Positions 42,388 through 50,829 of a stretch of DNA of 64,000 bases are shown in pieces. Below the pieces are notes generated by a model, which was not told the DNA's origin, searched no databases, and was given only the letters and a program-made list of their open reading frames with translations. The DNA is taken from assembly GCF_000576425.1 (NCBI RefSeq), contig NZ_KK069989.1, positions 310,001 to 374,000 of the forward strand, read 5' to 3'. The translations under genes and the position numbers were made by a program. Position 1 is the stretch's first letter. Each line of letters opens with the position of its first letter. This DNA comes from Brachybacterium phenoliresistens. Its GTDB lineage: Bacteria > Actinomycetota > Actinomycetes > Actinomycetales > Dermabacteraceae.

Positions 42388-43350
42388 ATGAGCACCGCCG
42401 CTCCGAGCCTCAGCCCGTCCCGCAGTCCCGTTCCTGTCGCGCCCGTCGACGCACCTCGTCGGATCCGCCGGGGCAGCCCGGTGACGCCGTACCTGTTCAT
42501 CGGCCCCTTCCTGATCCTGTTCGCGGTGTTCGTGCTCGCACCGATCCTCGTGCTCGCCTGGTCGAGCACCCGCCAGTGGATCCTCGGCTTCGACAGCGGC
42601 GGATTCGTGGGCGGGGAGAACTACGCGACCCTGCTCAGCGGCCAGGGGGTGCTGTCCGAGGAGTTCTGGCGCGGCATGCGGGTCACCGCCGTGTTCACCG
42701 TCCTGTCCGTGCCGCTCCTGGTGACGGTCCCCTTCGCGCTCGCATTGCTGCTGAACCTCCGCTTCCGCGGGCGGACCCTGTTCCGGGCCGTGTACTTCGC
42801 CCCGTACGTGCTCGGGGTCGCCGTCGTCGGAGTGCTCTGGCACTTCCTGCTGGATGCCCGCGTCGGCCCGGTCAACCACCTGCTGGGAGCGATCGGCCTG
42901 CCCGATGCGACCGCGTGGACCACTTCGCTGCCGGCCGGCTGGGTGTCGCTGGTCGGGGTGACCGTGTGGTGGACCGTCGGCTTCAACGCCGTGATCTACC
43001 TGGCCGCCCTCCAGGACGTGCCCGCCGAGCTGCACGAGGCCGCCCGCATCGACGGCGCCGGCGCCTGGCGGCGGCTGTGGGCGGTGACCATCCCGCACAT
43101 GCGGCGGGTGCTGCAGTTCGTCGTCGTCATCACCATCATCGCCTCGGCCAACATGTACGGGCAGTCGGCGCTGATCACCCAGGAGCAGCCCGGCGGCGCC
43201 ACCCGCACCGCCATCGGCTACATCGCCCAGACCGGCATGCGCTCCTACGACATCGGCATGGCGAGCGCCATGAGCATGATCCTCGCCGTGTGCCTGATCG
43301 CCGCGAGCCTTCTGGTGAACCAGCTCTTCCGACTCGTGGGAAAGGTGTAG
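42388..43350 (+). CDS. Sugar ABC transporter permease, first subunit
   Basis: This 320-residue MalF-type permease has about six spans and the EAA loop HEAARIDGAGAWRRLWAVTIP. The Pro/Ser-rich N-terminus before the first span is cytosolic. The ATG at 42388 follows GAGAGGAG. It is followed three bases later by its partner permease. No ATPase gene is in the operon. Confidence 0.93.
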   Translation: MSTAAPSLSPSRSPVPVAPVDAPRRIRRGSPVTPYLFIGPFLILFAVFVLAPILVLAWSSTRQWILGFDSGGFVGGENYATLLSGQGVLSEEFWRGMRVTAVFTVLSVPLLVTVPFALALLLNLRFRGRTLFRAVYFAPYVLGVAVVGVLWHFLLDARVGPVNHLLGAIGLPDATAWTTSLPAGWVSLVGVTVWWTVGFNAVIYLAALQDVPAELHEAARIDGAGAWRRLWAVTIPHMRRVLQFVVVITIIASANMYGQSALITQEQPGGATRTAIGYIAQTGMRSYDIGMASAMSMILAVCLIAASLLVNQLFRLVGKV

Positions 43351-43353
43351 ACG

Positions 43354-44205
43354 ATGACCGCCGTCCTTCCGCCCCGTCGCCGCCCGCGCCTGCGGCGCAT
43401 CGGCCTGTGGGTCCTCCTGATCGGGCTGACCTGCGTGTTCGCCCTTCCGCTGCTGTACATGCTCGCCACCGCGTTCAAGACGCCCGCCGAATCGGTCTCG
43501 GCGGACTTCCGCCTGTGGCCGCAGGACCCCACCCTCGGGGCGTTCCGGCAGATCCTCGGCGACGACTCCGTGCCCGTCCTGCGCTGGGTGGGCAACAGCC
43601 TGCTGGTCGCCGTCGCGCACTGCGCCCTCACCGTCGTCCTCGCCGTCCTGGCCGCCTACGCGCTGGCCCGCATGGAGTTCCGGGGCCGTCGTCTGATGAT
43701 GGGCGTCATCCTCGCCACCATGTTCGTGCCGGCCGTGGTCATGCTCATCCCGCACTTCCTCATCGTGAACTCCCTGGGCTGGCTGAACTCCTATGCGGCG
43801 CTGATCATCCCGGGTGCCGCCGGGGCGTTCGGCGTGTTCTTCCTGCGGCAGTTCTTCGCGGCGATCCCGCGCGAGCTCGAGGAGGCCGCGATCGTCGACG
43901 GCTGCACCCAGTGGTCCACCTTCGCGCGGATCATGCTGCCGCTGGCCCGCCCGGCCGTCGCCACCTTGGTGGTGCTGTCCTTCCTGGCCAGCTGGAACGA
44001 CTACCTGTGGCCTGTGTTCGTCCTGTTCAGCAGCGACATGCAGACCCTGCCCTCGGGCCTGCGGCTGCTGCAGGCGGAGAACTCCACCCGGTACGACGTG
44101 ATGATGGCCGGCGCCGTCATCGCCAGCGCCCCCGTGCTCGCCCTCTACGTCATCGCCCAGCGCTGGATCATCGAGGGAGTCTCGACCAGCGGCATCAAGG
44201 GCTGA
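43354..44205 (+). CDS. Sugar ABC transporter permease, second subunit
   Basis: This 283-residue MalG-type permease has six predicted spans, the EAA loop EEAAIVDGCTQWSTFARIMLP and the typical ending QRWIIEGVSTSGIKG. AAAGG precedes the ATG. Together with the two upstream genes it forms a CUT1-type importer. The 81-base gap after it carries the ribosome site for the arabinofuranosidase. Confidence 0.93.
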   Translation: MTAVLPPRRRPRLRRIGLWVLLIGLTCVFALPLLYMLATAFKTPAESVSADFRLWPQDPTLGAFRQILGDDSVPVLRWVGNSLLVAVAHCALTVVLAVLAAYALARMEFRGRRLMMGVILATMFVPAVVMLIPHFLIVNSLGWLNSYAALIIPGAAGAFGVFFLRQFFAAIPRELEEAAIVDGCTQWSTFARIMLPLARPAVATLVVLSFLASWNDYLWPVFVLFSSDMQTLPSGLRLLQAENSTRYDVMMAGAVIASAPVLALYVIAQRWIIEGVSTSGIKG

Positions 44206-44286
44206 CCCCCGGCGACGCGCCACCACCGCATCGCCCCACCGTCGGCAACCCCCCCCGCCCTTCGTACCATCCCGAACAGGAGTCCC

Positions 44287-45954
44287 ATGGCCCCCGCATC
44301 GTCCACCGCATCCGCCCTTCTGACCGCGCAGATCGACCTCGCACCGGCCCCGGCCGATGACCGCATCGACCCCATGATCTACGGCCACTTCCTCGAGTCC
44401 GCGTTCTTCCACAACATCGAGGGCGGCGTCTTCGACGAGGGATCCCCGCTGTCGGTCACCGGCGACGGCCCGCTCGCCGGCTGCCGGCAGGACGTCATCG
44501 ACGCCTGCCGCGCACTGGGGATGCCGGTGGTGCGCTGGCCCGGCGGCAACTTCACCTCCGCCTACTGGTGGGAGGACGGCACCGGCCCGCGCGATGAGCG
44601 GCCGCGCCGCCTCGAGCTCGCCTGGGGCAGCGAGGAGTCCAACCGCTTCGGCACCCCCGAGTTCCTCGCCTGGTGCGAGGCCACCGGCGCCACGCCCTAC
44701 CTCGCGCACAGCTGCCGCAGCGTCGAGGACGCCGTGCGCTGGGTCGAGTACTGCAACTACGAGGGCGACACCGCCATGACCCGCCGCCGCGCGGCGGACG
44801 GGATCGACCCCGCCCGCCCGGTGCCGATCTGGGGCATCGGCAACGAGGTGTACGGGCCCTGGCAGATGGGCCATCGCAGCCCCGAGCGCTATGCGGCCGA
44901 TGCTCTCGAGCACGCCCGCTTCATGCGGGCCGTCGACCCCTCGATCGAGTTCGTCGCCGTGGGCCTGGACGAGGACCGCTGGACCGACGCGGTGGTGCGC
45001 GAGCTCGGCGAGACGGCCCGATGGTTCTCCGTCCACGCCTACGGGGCGGGCTTCCACCTCGTGGATCCCTCGCGCGAGGAGTTCGATGCGATCGTCTCCC
45101 AGGCCCTGCATTTCGAGCAGGTGCTGCAGGGCTTCTCCCGGAAGACCGCCGCCGCGGCGGCCCGGCACGGCATCACCCGCCCGCTCGAGATCGCCCTGGA
45201 CGAGTGGAACATGCGCCACTACGAGCCGCGCACCTGGGAGGATCCGCAGCCCGGCGCCGACGGCGGCATCGCCCCGCGGGACACCTCCGGCCCGGCCGAC
45301 GCCCCGGGCACCGCGGGGGAGAACGGGTGGCGGGTCAGCCGGTACTCGCCCCGCACCCTCGCCGATGCGCTGTTCTACGCCGGCGTGTTCCACGCGATCC
45401 ATCGGACCGCCGGGAACGATGTGCCCGTGACCATGGCGAACACCGTCAACCTGGTCAACGCCAACGGACTGCTCGCGGTGCGGGAAGAGGGCCTGGTCCG
45501 CTCCGCGACGTACCACGTGTGGGATCTCTACCTCAACCATTTCGGCACCCGAGCGCTGCCGGTGCGGCTCGCGGGCCCCTCGGTCACGCTGCCGGTGCGG
45601 CACGAGCAGGGCTGGGGCGGCGAGGCGCAGTGCCGGCAGGCGCTCGCCGCCGTGCCGCTGCTGGACGTGAGCGCCTCCGCCTCGGCCGATGGCACGCGCC
45701 GATTCGTCGCGATCATCAACCGCTCGGCCGACCAGGACGTGCGGACGGCGCTCGTGGTGGACGGCGCCCCGGTCTCGGGGCCCGTCACGGTGCGGACCCT
45801 GGGGGCCGACGCCCCGGAGCTCTTCGCCGCCAACACCCTGGATGCGCCCGACGTGCTGGGAGTGCGCGAGAGCTCGACGACCCTCGAGGGCGGCGAGGTC
45901 ACCGTCCCCGCCCACTCGATCACCGTGCTCTCCTGGCAGGCCCCGGCGGGCTGA
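44287..45954 (+). CDS. Alpha-L-arabinofuranosidase, GH51
   Basis: This 555-residue GH51 enzyme shows RWPGGNFTSAYWWEDG, the acid/base Glu187 in WGIGNEVYG, and the nucleophile Glu306 in ALDEWNM, then a C-terminal beta-sandwich. It removes terminal arabinofuranosyl groups from oligosaccharides such as arabinoxylan or arabinan fragments. No signal peptide, so it acts inside the cell on imported sugars. AGGAG lies upstream of the ATG. Its presence between two sulfatases suggests a glycan carrying both arabinofuranose and sulfate. Confidence 0.94.
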   Translation: MAPASSTASALLTAQIDLAPAPADDRIDPMIYGHFLESAFFHNIEGGVFDEGSPLSVTGDGPLAGCRQDVIDACRALGMPVVRWPGGNFTSAYWWEDGTGPRDERPRRLELAWGSEESNRFGTPEFLAWCEATGATPYLAHSCRSVEDAVRWVEYCNYEGDTAMTRRRAADGIDPARPVPIWGIGNEVYGPWQMGHRSPERYAADALEHARFMRAVDPSIEFVAVGLDEDRWTDAVVRELGETARWFSVHAYGAGFHLVDPSREEFDAIVSQALHFEQVLQGFSRKTAAAAARHGITRPLEIALDEWNMRHYEPRTWEDPQPGADGGIAPRDTSGPADAPGTAGENGWRVSRYSPRTLADALFYAGVFHAIHRTAGNDVPVTMANTVNLVNANGLLAVREEGLVRSATYHVWDLYLNHFGTRALPVRLAGPSVTLPVRHEQGWGGEAQCRQALAAVPLLDVSASASADGTRRFVAIINRSADQDVRTALVVDGAPVSGPVTVRTLGADAPELFAANTLDAPDVLGVRESSTTLEGGEVTVPAHSITVLSWQAPAG

Positions 45955-46002
45955 TCCGTGCCCGCCGCCGGCGACCCCTCCGACAGGAAAGGACCGAGGT
46001 CC

Positions 46003-47469
46003 ATGTCGAACGACCCTCCGAACATCCTGGTGCTGATGACGGATCAGCAGCGCATCGGCTGCACCGCCGCACAGGGCGGGCCCGACACGATGCCCAGCAC
46101 CGACGCGCTGCTGCGCCGCGGCACGCAGTTCCCGCAGGCCTACACGAGCGCGCCGGCCTGCGTGCCGGCACGCACGAGCCTTCTCACCGGCCGCTTCCCC
46201 TCCGCCCATCGCGTGCGACAGAACTCCACGCCGCAGCACGCCCACTACTCCCAGGACCTCCTGGACGTGCTGCGAGGGGCCGGCTACTCCCTGCATTTCG
46301 CCGGCAAGCCCCACATGCACCCCGGCCCGGAGGACTTCGACACCTTCCACGGGCCGTACATGCATGACGGAGGCCCGCAGGATTCGGCCGAGCACGCCGC
46401 CTTCGACGCATGGCTGCACGAGCTCGACCATGCCGTCGCCCCCGAGCCGACGCCCTTCCCCGTCACGGCCCAGCTGCCCCACCGCATCATCGACGGGGCG
46501 ATCGACGCCGTCGACCGCGCCGATCCGTCGCGGCCGTTCCTCCTCTGGGTCTCCTTCCCCGAGCCGCACAACCCCTACCAGGTGCCCGAGCCGTACTTCT
46601 CGATGTTCGACCCGGCATCCGTCCCGGACCGTGCGGCCGGGCCGGAATCCCTCGAGCGGCTCGGCTGGCGCTTCCGCTGGCTGCACCGGCTGATCGAGGA
46701 GAAGCGGCCCGGCTTCGACGCCGAGTGGCGCCGTCTGCGCGCGAACTACCTGGGGATGCTCCGTCTGATCGACGACCAGATCGCCCGGCTCCTCGACCGC
46801 CTCGCGGACGACCTCGAGAACACGATCGTGATCGTCCTCAGCGACCACGGGGATCTCATCGGCGACTACGGGCTGCAGCGCAAGGGCGCGGGACTGCCCG
46901 AGGCACTGGTGCGGATCCCCTTCGGGCTCAGCGGCCCCGGCATCGATCGCCAGGAGCGCGAGGAGCTGGTCTCGATCGTGGACGTGCTGCCCACCGTCGC
47001 CGAGCTCGTCGGCGCGGAGGTCCCGCCGGGGGTGCAGGGGCGCTCCCTCGCCCCGCTGCTGGCGGGGGAGCCCGCGCCCGCGGCGGAGTTCAGGTCGATG
47101 TACGCGGAGCACGGCTTCGGGGGAGCCTCCTACCGCGAGGAGGACCGGCCCGCGCTGCACTTCCCCTACCCGGGGCGCCGCTTCGACGAGCTCAACAGCG
47201 TCACCCAGAGCGGGGAGATGCGGATGGTCGTCGAGGACGGCATGAAGCTGGTCGTGGACGACACCGGCGAGAGCTTCCTCTACGACCTGCGCGAGGACCC
47301 GGCGGAGCTCACGAACCTGTTCGACGCGCCGCAGGCCGCCGCGGCACGCGATGCCCTGCACCGTCGGCTCGTGCAGTGGATGCTGCGCGTCGCCGACGAC
47401 CTCCCCGTCGGGGCCTACGACCCCTGCACCCGGGAGCACAACTGGCTCTGGGCCGAGACCCGGCGCTGA
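46003..47469 (+). CDS. Second type I sulfatase (formylglycine-dependent)
   Basis: The 488-residue product has NILVLMTDQQRIG (first metal site), CVPARTSLLTG with Cys53 for formylglycine conversion, and VLSDHGDLIGDYG (second metal site). It differs enough from the first sulfatase to suggest a different sulfate position or sugar. No signal peptide. GGAAAGGA lies before the ATG at 46003, which begins MSNDPPN. Likely cytosolic. Confidence 0.92.
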   Translation: MSNDPPNILVLMTDQQRIGCTAAQGGPDTMPSTDALLRRGTQFPQAYTSAPACVPARTSLLTGRFPSAHRVRQNSTPQHAHYSQDLLDVLRGAGYSLHFAGKPHMHPGPEDFDTFHGPYMHDGGPQDSAEHAAFDAWLHELDHAVAPEPTPFPVTAQLPHRIIDGAIDAVDRADPSRPFLLWVSFPEPHNPYQVPEPYFSMFDPASVPDRAAGPESLERLGWRFRWLHRLIEEKRPGFDAEWRRLRANYLGMLRLIDDQIARLLDRLADDLENTIVIVLSDHGDLIGDYGLQRKGAGLPEALVRIPFGLSGPGIDRQEREELVSIVDVLPTVAELVGAEVPPGVQGRSLAPLLAGEPAPAAEFRSMYAEHGFGGASYREEDRPALHFPYPGRRFDELNSVTQSGEMRMVVEDGMKLVVDDTGESFLYDLREDPAELTNLFDAPQAAAARDALHRRLVQWMLRVADDLPVGAYDPCTREHNWLWAETRR

Positions 47470-47530
47470 GCCACGGCAGCACCTCGGACGCCCGGACCAG
47501 GCCCGGGCGACACCTCATCTGGAGGCCACC

Positions 47531-48877
47531 ATGTCCGCACATCGACCCCCCGCCCATCGACCACGCCCCGTCGCCCCGCACGGGACGGCCTCCCGGCGAT
47601 CCGTGCTCGGCGCGGGCGCCACGGCGCTCCTGGCCTCTCCGCTCGTCGCCGGGTGCGGGCCCGGTGCAGACCGCGGCGGGCGCGGCGGCTCCGACGGCCT
47701 CCGGGTCTCGTGGTACGGCGGGGTCCCGGTGCACGAGGGCGTCGACGGCGCCCTCGCGGCGTTCGGGACCGCCCACCCCGACATCCCCGTCACCTCGGAG
47801 AAGGCCGAGTTCTCCGCCTATTGGGACAAGCTCGCCACCCAGACCGCGGGAGGGCAGAGCCCCGACGTGTTCCGCATGTCGATGTCGTACTTCCAGGAGT
47901 ACGCCGATCGCGGGGCGCTGCTGGATCTCTCCGACCTCATCGGCGACCCCCTCGACATCTCGTCGCTGGACGCGGATGTCGCCGCCTCCGGCGACGTCGG
48001 CGGCGGGACCTTCGGGATCGGCCAGTCCTCGATCACCCACGCGACCTTCCGCAACACCCGGCTCGCGGAGGAGCACGGGATCACGCTGCCGGCCGCGTGG
48101 AGCTGGGACGACTTCGCGGAGTTCTGCCGGTCCCTGGCGGGAGCCGCGGGGGAGGGCGTCTACGGCTCCACCGACGCGAGCGGCAGCTTCCAGATCTTCG
48201 AGGTGTGGGCGCGGCAGCACGGCATCGACCAGTTCACCGAGGAGGGCTACGCGGGAACGGCGGAGCTCGTGGAGGAATGGTTCGCCCTCTGGCAGGGTCT
48301 GCGCGCGGCGAAGGCGGTCCCGCCGGCCGACATCACGGCGGAGGCCGGAGGCTTCGAGAACTCCCCGCTGTCGCTCGGCAGCGCCGCCGTCGAGTTCGGC
48401 TGGGTCCAGCAGATCACCTTCTACCAGCCCTTCCTCCCCGAGGCGCCGCTCGAGGTCGCGCCCGTGCCCGGCATGACCGCCGGCGACCTCTCAGGGCAGT
48501 TCGTCAAGGCGCTGGATCTGTGGTGCGTCGCCGCCACCAGCGCGAACCCGGAGAACGCGGCGCAGCTCATCGACTTCCTCGTGCACGACGAGGAGGCTGT
48601 CCGGTCCATCGGCCTCACGCTGGGCGTCCCGCCGTCGGAGAGCTCGCGCGAGCTGCTGGCGGCGGCGCCGGACACGCCCGAGGGTCGGGCGATCGCGTAC
48701 GTCGAGTCGGTCACCGGATCGACGGGCGAGGCGCCCGGGCCCTGGCCCGTCGGCTACAGCACGCTGCTGGACGCGTTCTCCCGTGTGAGCCAGGACGTCG
48801 CCTTCGGGGATGCGGATCCTTCCGCGGCGGCCGACGATTTCGTGGCCCAGGCACAGGAGGCGATCGCCGCAGGATGA
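47531..48877 (+). CDS. Second sugar-binding lipoprotein of the operon, without own permeases
   Basis: This 448-residue family-1 binding protein has a twin-arginine motif (SRRSVLG) and a lipobox (VAGC). Core segments: LRVSWYGGVPVHEGVDGALA and WSWDDFAEFC. It is the last gene of the operon and no permease follows: the next gene is on the other strand. It probably delivers a second ligand to the permease pair at 42.4-44.2 kb, or acts as a sugar sensor. GGAGG lies before the ATG. Confidence 0.9.
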   Translation: MSAHRPPAHRPRPVAPHGTASRRSVLGAGATALLASPLVAGCGPGADRGGRGGSDGLRVSWYGGVPVHEGVDGALAAFGTAHPDIPVTSEKAEFSAYWDKLATQTAGGQSPDVFRMSMSYFQEYADRGALLDLSDLIGDPLDISSLDADVAASGDVGGGTFGIGQSSITHATFRNTRLAEEHGITLPAAWSWDDFAEFCRSLAGAAGEGVYGSTDASGSFQIFEVWARQHGIDQFTEEGYAGTAELVEEWFALWQGLRAAKAVPPADITAEAGGFENSPLSLGSAAVEFGWVQQITFYQPFLPEAPLEVAPVPGMTAGDLSGQFVKALDLWCVAATSANPENAAQLIDFLVHDEEAVRSIGLTLGVPPSESSRELLAAAPDTPEGRAIAYVESVTGSTGEAPGPWPVGYSTLLDAFSRVSQDVAFGDADPSAAADDFVAQAQEAIAAG

Positions 48878-48882
48878 GCCGT

Positions 48883-48922
48883 CGCGCGCTGCGGCGCGCG
48901 GACCCCCGGGAGGCATCCGGGG
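48883..48922. terminator. Tandem hairpins ending the sulfatase operon
   Basis: CGCGCGC/GCGCGCG (48883-48889 and 48894-48900, loop TGCG) is followed by CCCCGG/CCGGGG (48904-48909 and 48917-48922). Both stems are perfect. They lie between two converging genes and probably terminate both. Confidence 0.6.
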
Positions 48923-48953
48923 CGACGCCGTCCGGAACGGCTCCGGCGGGCTG

Positions 48954-49790
48954 CTACCGCCGCCATTGCCACGGCGTCGTCTCGGTGACCTTCACGAAGC
49001 CGTAGCGCTCCAGGATCGGCCGGGAGTACGGGGTGGAGTCGCTGTGGATCAGGGTCTTCCCGCCGCGCAGGGCGGACCGTGCGCGGGCCGCGGTGAGCGC
49101 ACGGTAGATGCCGCGGCCGCGCCACGCCGGACGGGTCGCGCCGCCCCAGATCCCGGCGACGTCGGTACCCGGCACCGGATGCAGACGCCCGGCGCTGACG
49201 ATCTCGCGGCGCGCCGCGCCCGCCGTCCCGGGCGCCGATGCGGAGCCCTCGCCGCCGGCCTCGGCGACCCAGCACTCGATCGACGGGTCCTCGGCCAGGC
49301 TGGACAGCAGCTCCTCGACGTGGGCGGGGGCGCCGAACACCTCCTCCTGCATGGCGCACATGCGGCGCACGTCCGCCTCCTCGGCGATGCGCCGCAGCGT
49401 GACACCGTCGGGGAGGGGGACGTCGACGGCGAGCAGCGCGGCCTCGCCGATCATCACCGACTCCGGCTCCCCGGGCACGTAGCCGTGGGCGCTCAGCGCC
49501 TCGACCAGCCCAGGAGCATCGTCGTGCGCGCGGGACTTCCACTCGGCCTCGAGGATCTCCGGGCGCTGCGCGAGGTGCGCGACTGCCGCGGCGACGAGGG
49601 CCGGCACATCGGCCCCGATCAGGTCGCGGTAGGAGACGAAGCCGCGCCCGCCGGGGAACTCGCCCAGCCACAGCGGGCCGATGCGGGTCACCGCGAGGGC
49701 GCCGTGCATCTCCGCCTCCGTGCGCAGCGTGTCGTCGTAGGCGGCGCGCAGCGCGGCGACCTCCGCTCTCGGTGTCCCGCTCATCGGCAT
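48954..49790 (-). CDS. GNAT-family N-acetyltransferase
   Basis: The 278-residue product has the acetyl-CoA-binding segment GATRPAWRGRGIYRALTAAR in its C-terminal half and ends SRPILERYGFVKV, typical of GNAT enzymes. The N-terminal ~130 residues may be a degenerate second GNAT fold or a substrate domain. The acceptor is unknown. It is a single gene, convergent with the sulfatase operon and divergent from the flavodoxin gene. An in-frame ATG six bases downstream is an alternative start. Confidence 0.85.
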   Translation of the reverse strand: MPMSGTPRAEVAALRAAYDDTLRTEAEMHGALAVTRIGPLWLGEFPGGRGFVSYRDLIGADVPALVAAAVAHLAQRPEILEAEWKSRAHDDAPGLVEALSAHGYVPGEPESVMIGEAALLAVDVPLPDGVTLRRIAEEADVRRMCAMQEEVFGAPAHVEELLSSLAEDPSIECWVAEAGGEGSASAPGTAGAARREIVSAGRLHPVPGTDVAGIWGGATRPAWRGRGIYRALTAARARSALRGGKTLIHSDSTPYSRPILERYGFVKVTETTPWQWRR

Positions 49791-49893
49791 CCCGCCCTTC
49801 CCCTTCGCGCTGTTCGCAGGGCTCTCCTCCGTGCTGGCCGCAGGCCCCGGTTCGGTGCCGGCCGCACGGCATGTCTATCAGGCAGGACGCCGG

Positions 49894-49958
49894 GGAGGGG
49901 GACTGCTCTCGCAGGACACGTACATCATGTACGCGTCCGGGAGCGCCGGTTCCCCTCC
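49894..49958. repeat. Long intergenic palindrome, copy C
   Basis: The 30-base arms (49894-49923 and 49929-49958) pair imperfectly around the loop ATCAT. The core GGACACGTAC and the right-hand GTACGCGTCC match copies A and B, while the outer stem has diverged, with GGAGGGG and CCCCTCC at its base. It lies between the diverging GNAT and flavodoxin genes. Confidence 0.75.
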
Positions 49959-50021
49959 TCAGCGGTCGGCGCGGCGCATCGCGCGCCGACGGACGAGCCC
50001 GGCAGGTGGCACGCTGGGCCC

Positions 50022-50516
50022 ATGAGCGTCCTCATCGCCTACGCCACCCACTCCGGCGCGACCCGCACCCTCGCCGAGCAGATCGCCGAGACCCTCGCCG
50101 ACCTGGGCCGGGATCCGCACGTCGTCGACGTCCTCGAGGATCCGGACCCCACCGGGCACGAGGCCGCCGTGATCGGCTCGGCGGTGCGCGCGGAGTCCTA
50201 CGAGACGCCCTTCGTCCGGTGGACCCGCCGCCGCGCCGAGGCGCTCGGGCAGCGGCCCGTCGCCCTGTTCTCCTGCTCGGGCTCCGCGTCGGACCCGGCG
50301 AAGCAGGGCAGGCAGAAGGCCACCGATGCCTTCCTCGCCGAGGCGCTCTTCGAGCCGGTCGCCGTGCGCAACCTCGCCGGCTGGGTGCTCATGGACCGCA
50401 TCCCGCTCCACGAGCGGTTGCTGCTGCGGTCGATGCGCACCCCCGAGGGCGACTTCCGCGACCTGCCCGCCGTCGCCGCCTGGGCCCGGGAGATCGCCCC
50501 GCTGCTGCGCGGCTGA
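50022..50516 (+). CDS. Flavodoxin-domain protein
   Basis: This 164-residue protein begins VLIAYATHSGATRTLAEQIAE, where the phosphate loop THSGATR binds FMN, and continues VIGSAVRAESYETPFVRW and VALFSCSGSASD. It resembles the HemG/flavodoxin-domain family of single-domain flavoproteins; the specific electron partner is unknown. CACGCT lies six bases before the ATG, consistent with a leaderless start. A GC-rich 313-base gap follows (50517-50829). Confidence 0.85.
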   Translation: MSVLIAYATHSGATRTLAEQIAETLADLGRDPHVVDVLEDPDPTGHEAAVIGSAVRAESYETPFVRWTRRRAEALGQRPVALFSCSGSASDPAKQGRQKATDAFLAEALFEPVAVRNLAGWVLMDRIPLHERLLLRSMRTPEGDFRDLPAVAAWAREIAPLLRG

Positions 50517-50740
50517 TCGGCACGGCACCCGCCTGGTCCCTGGGGACTTCTCCCGGTAGGCACCAGGGCCGATGCGCCCCGGCATCGCCCGCAGGGGAAC
50601 TGCTGGGCGGCCTCGAGTCGAAGGCCGGCTGACCGAAGGGATCACTACCGCGGTCGATCCTGATGACGAGCTGGCGACCGTCCTCGACCGATCGTCCCCT
50701 GCCCCATTGCGGTGCGTCCCTTCCTGCCCGCGCCCGCTCC

Positions 50741-50769
50741 TTGACGACCTTTCGTGGATGCCGTAGCGT
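50741..50769 (+). promoter_or_regulatory. Promoter of the MFS-SDR-FucU operon
   Basis: TTGACG (50741-50746), 17 bases, and TAGCGT (50764-50769) form a near-consensus promoter. The -10 is identical to that of the TRAP operon. The remainder of the gap back to 50517 shows only a weak CCTGGT/ACCAGG inverted repeat at 50532-50567. Confidence 0.65.
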
Positions 50770-50777
50770 CCTCTGGC

Positions 50778-50804
50778 GTGCACATATTGCACACCGCGCG
50801 CAAT
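50778..50804. promoter_or_regulatory. Overlapping inverted repeats at the transcription start, candidate operator
   Basis: GTGCA-N5-TGCAC (50778-50792) overlaps ATTGC-N9-GCAAT (50786-50804). Both lie at and just after the predicted transcription start, where a repressor would block elongation. The IclR-type gene at the end of the operon is the natural candidate. Confidence 0.5.
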
Positions 50805-50829
50805 GAATGCATCAGCCGAAGGAGTCTTG

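Noticed and set aside
42277-47439. A 1720-residue open frame on the minus strand
   Set aside because: It is antisense to five well-supported genes; its composition (Gly/Arg/Val/His/Asp-rich) is the shadow expected of high-GC coding DNA.
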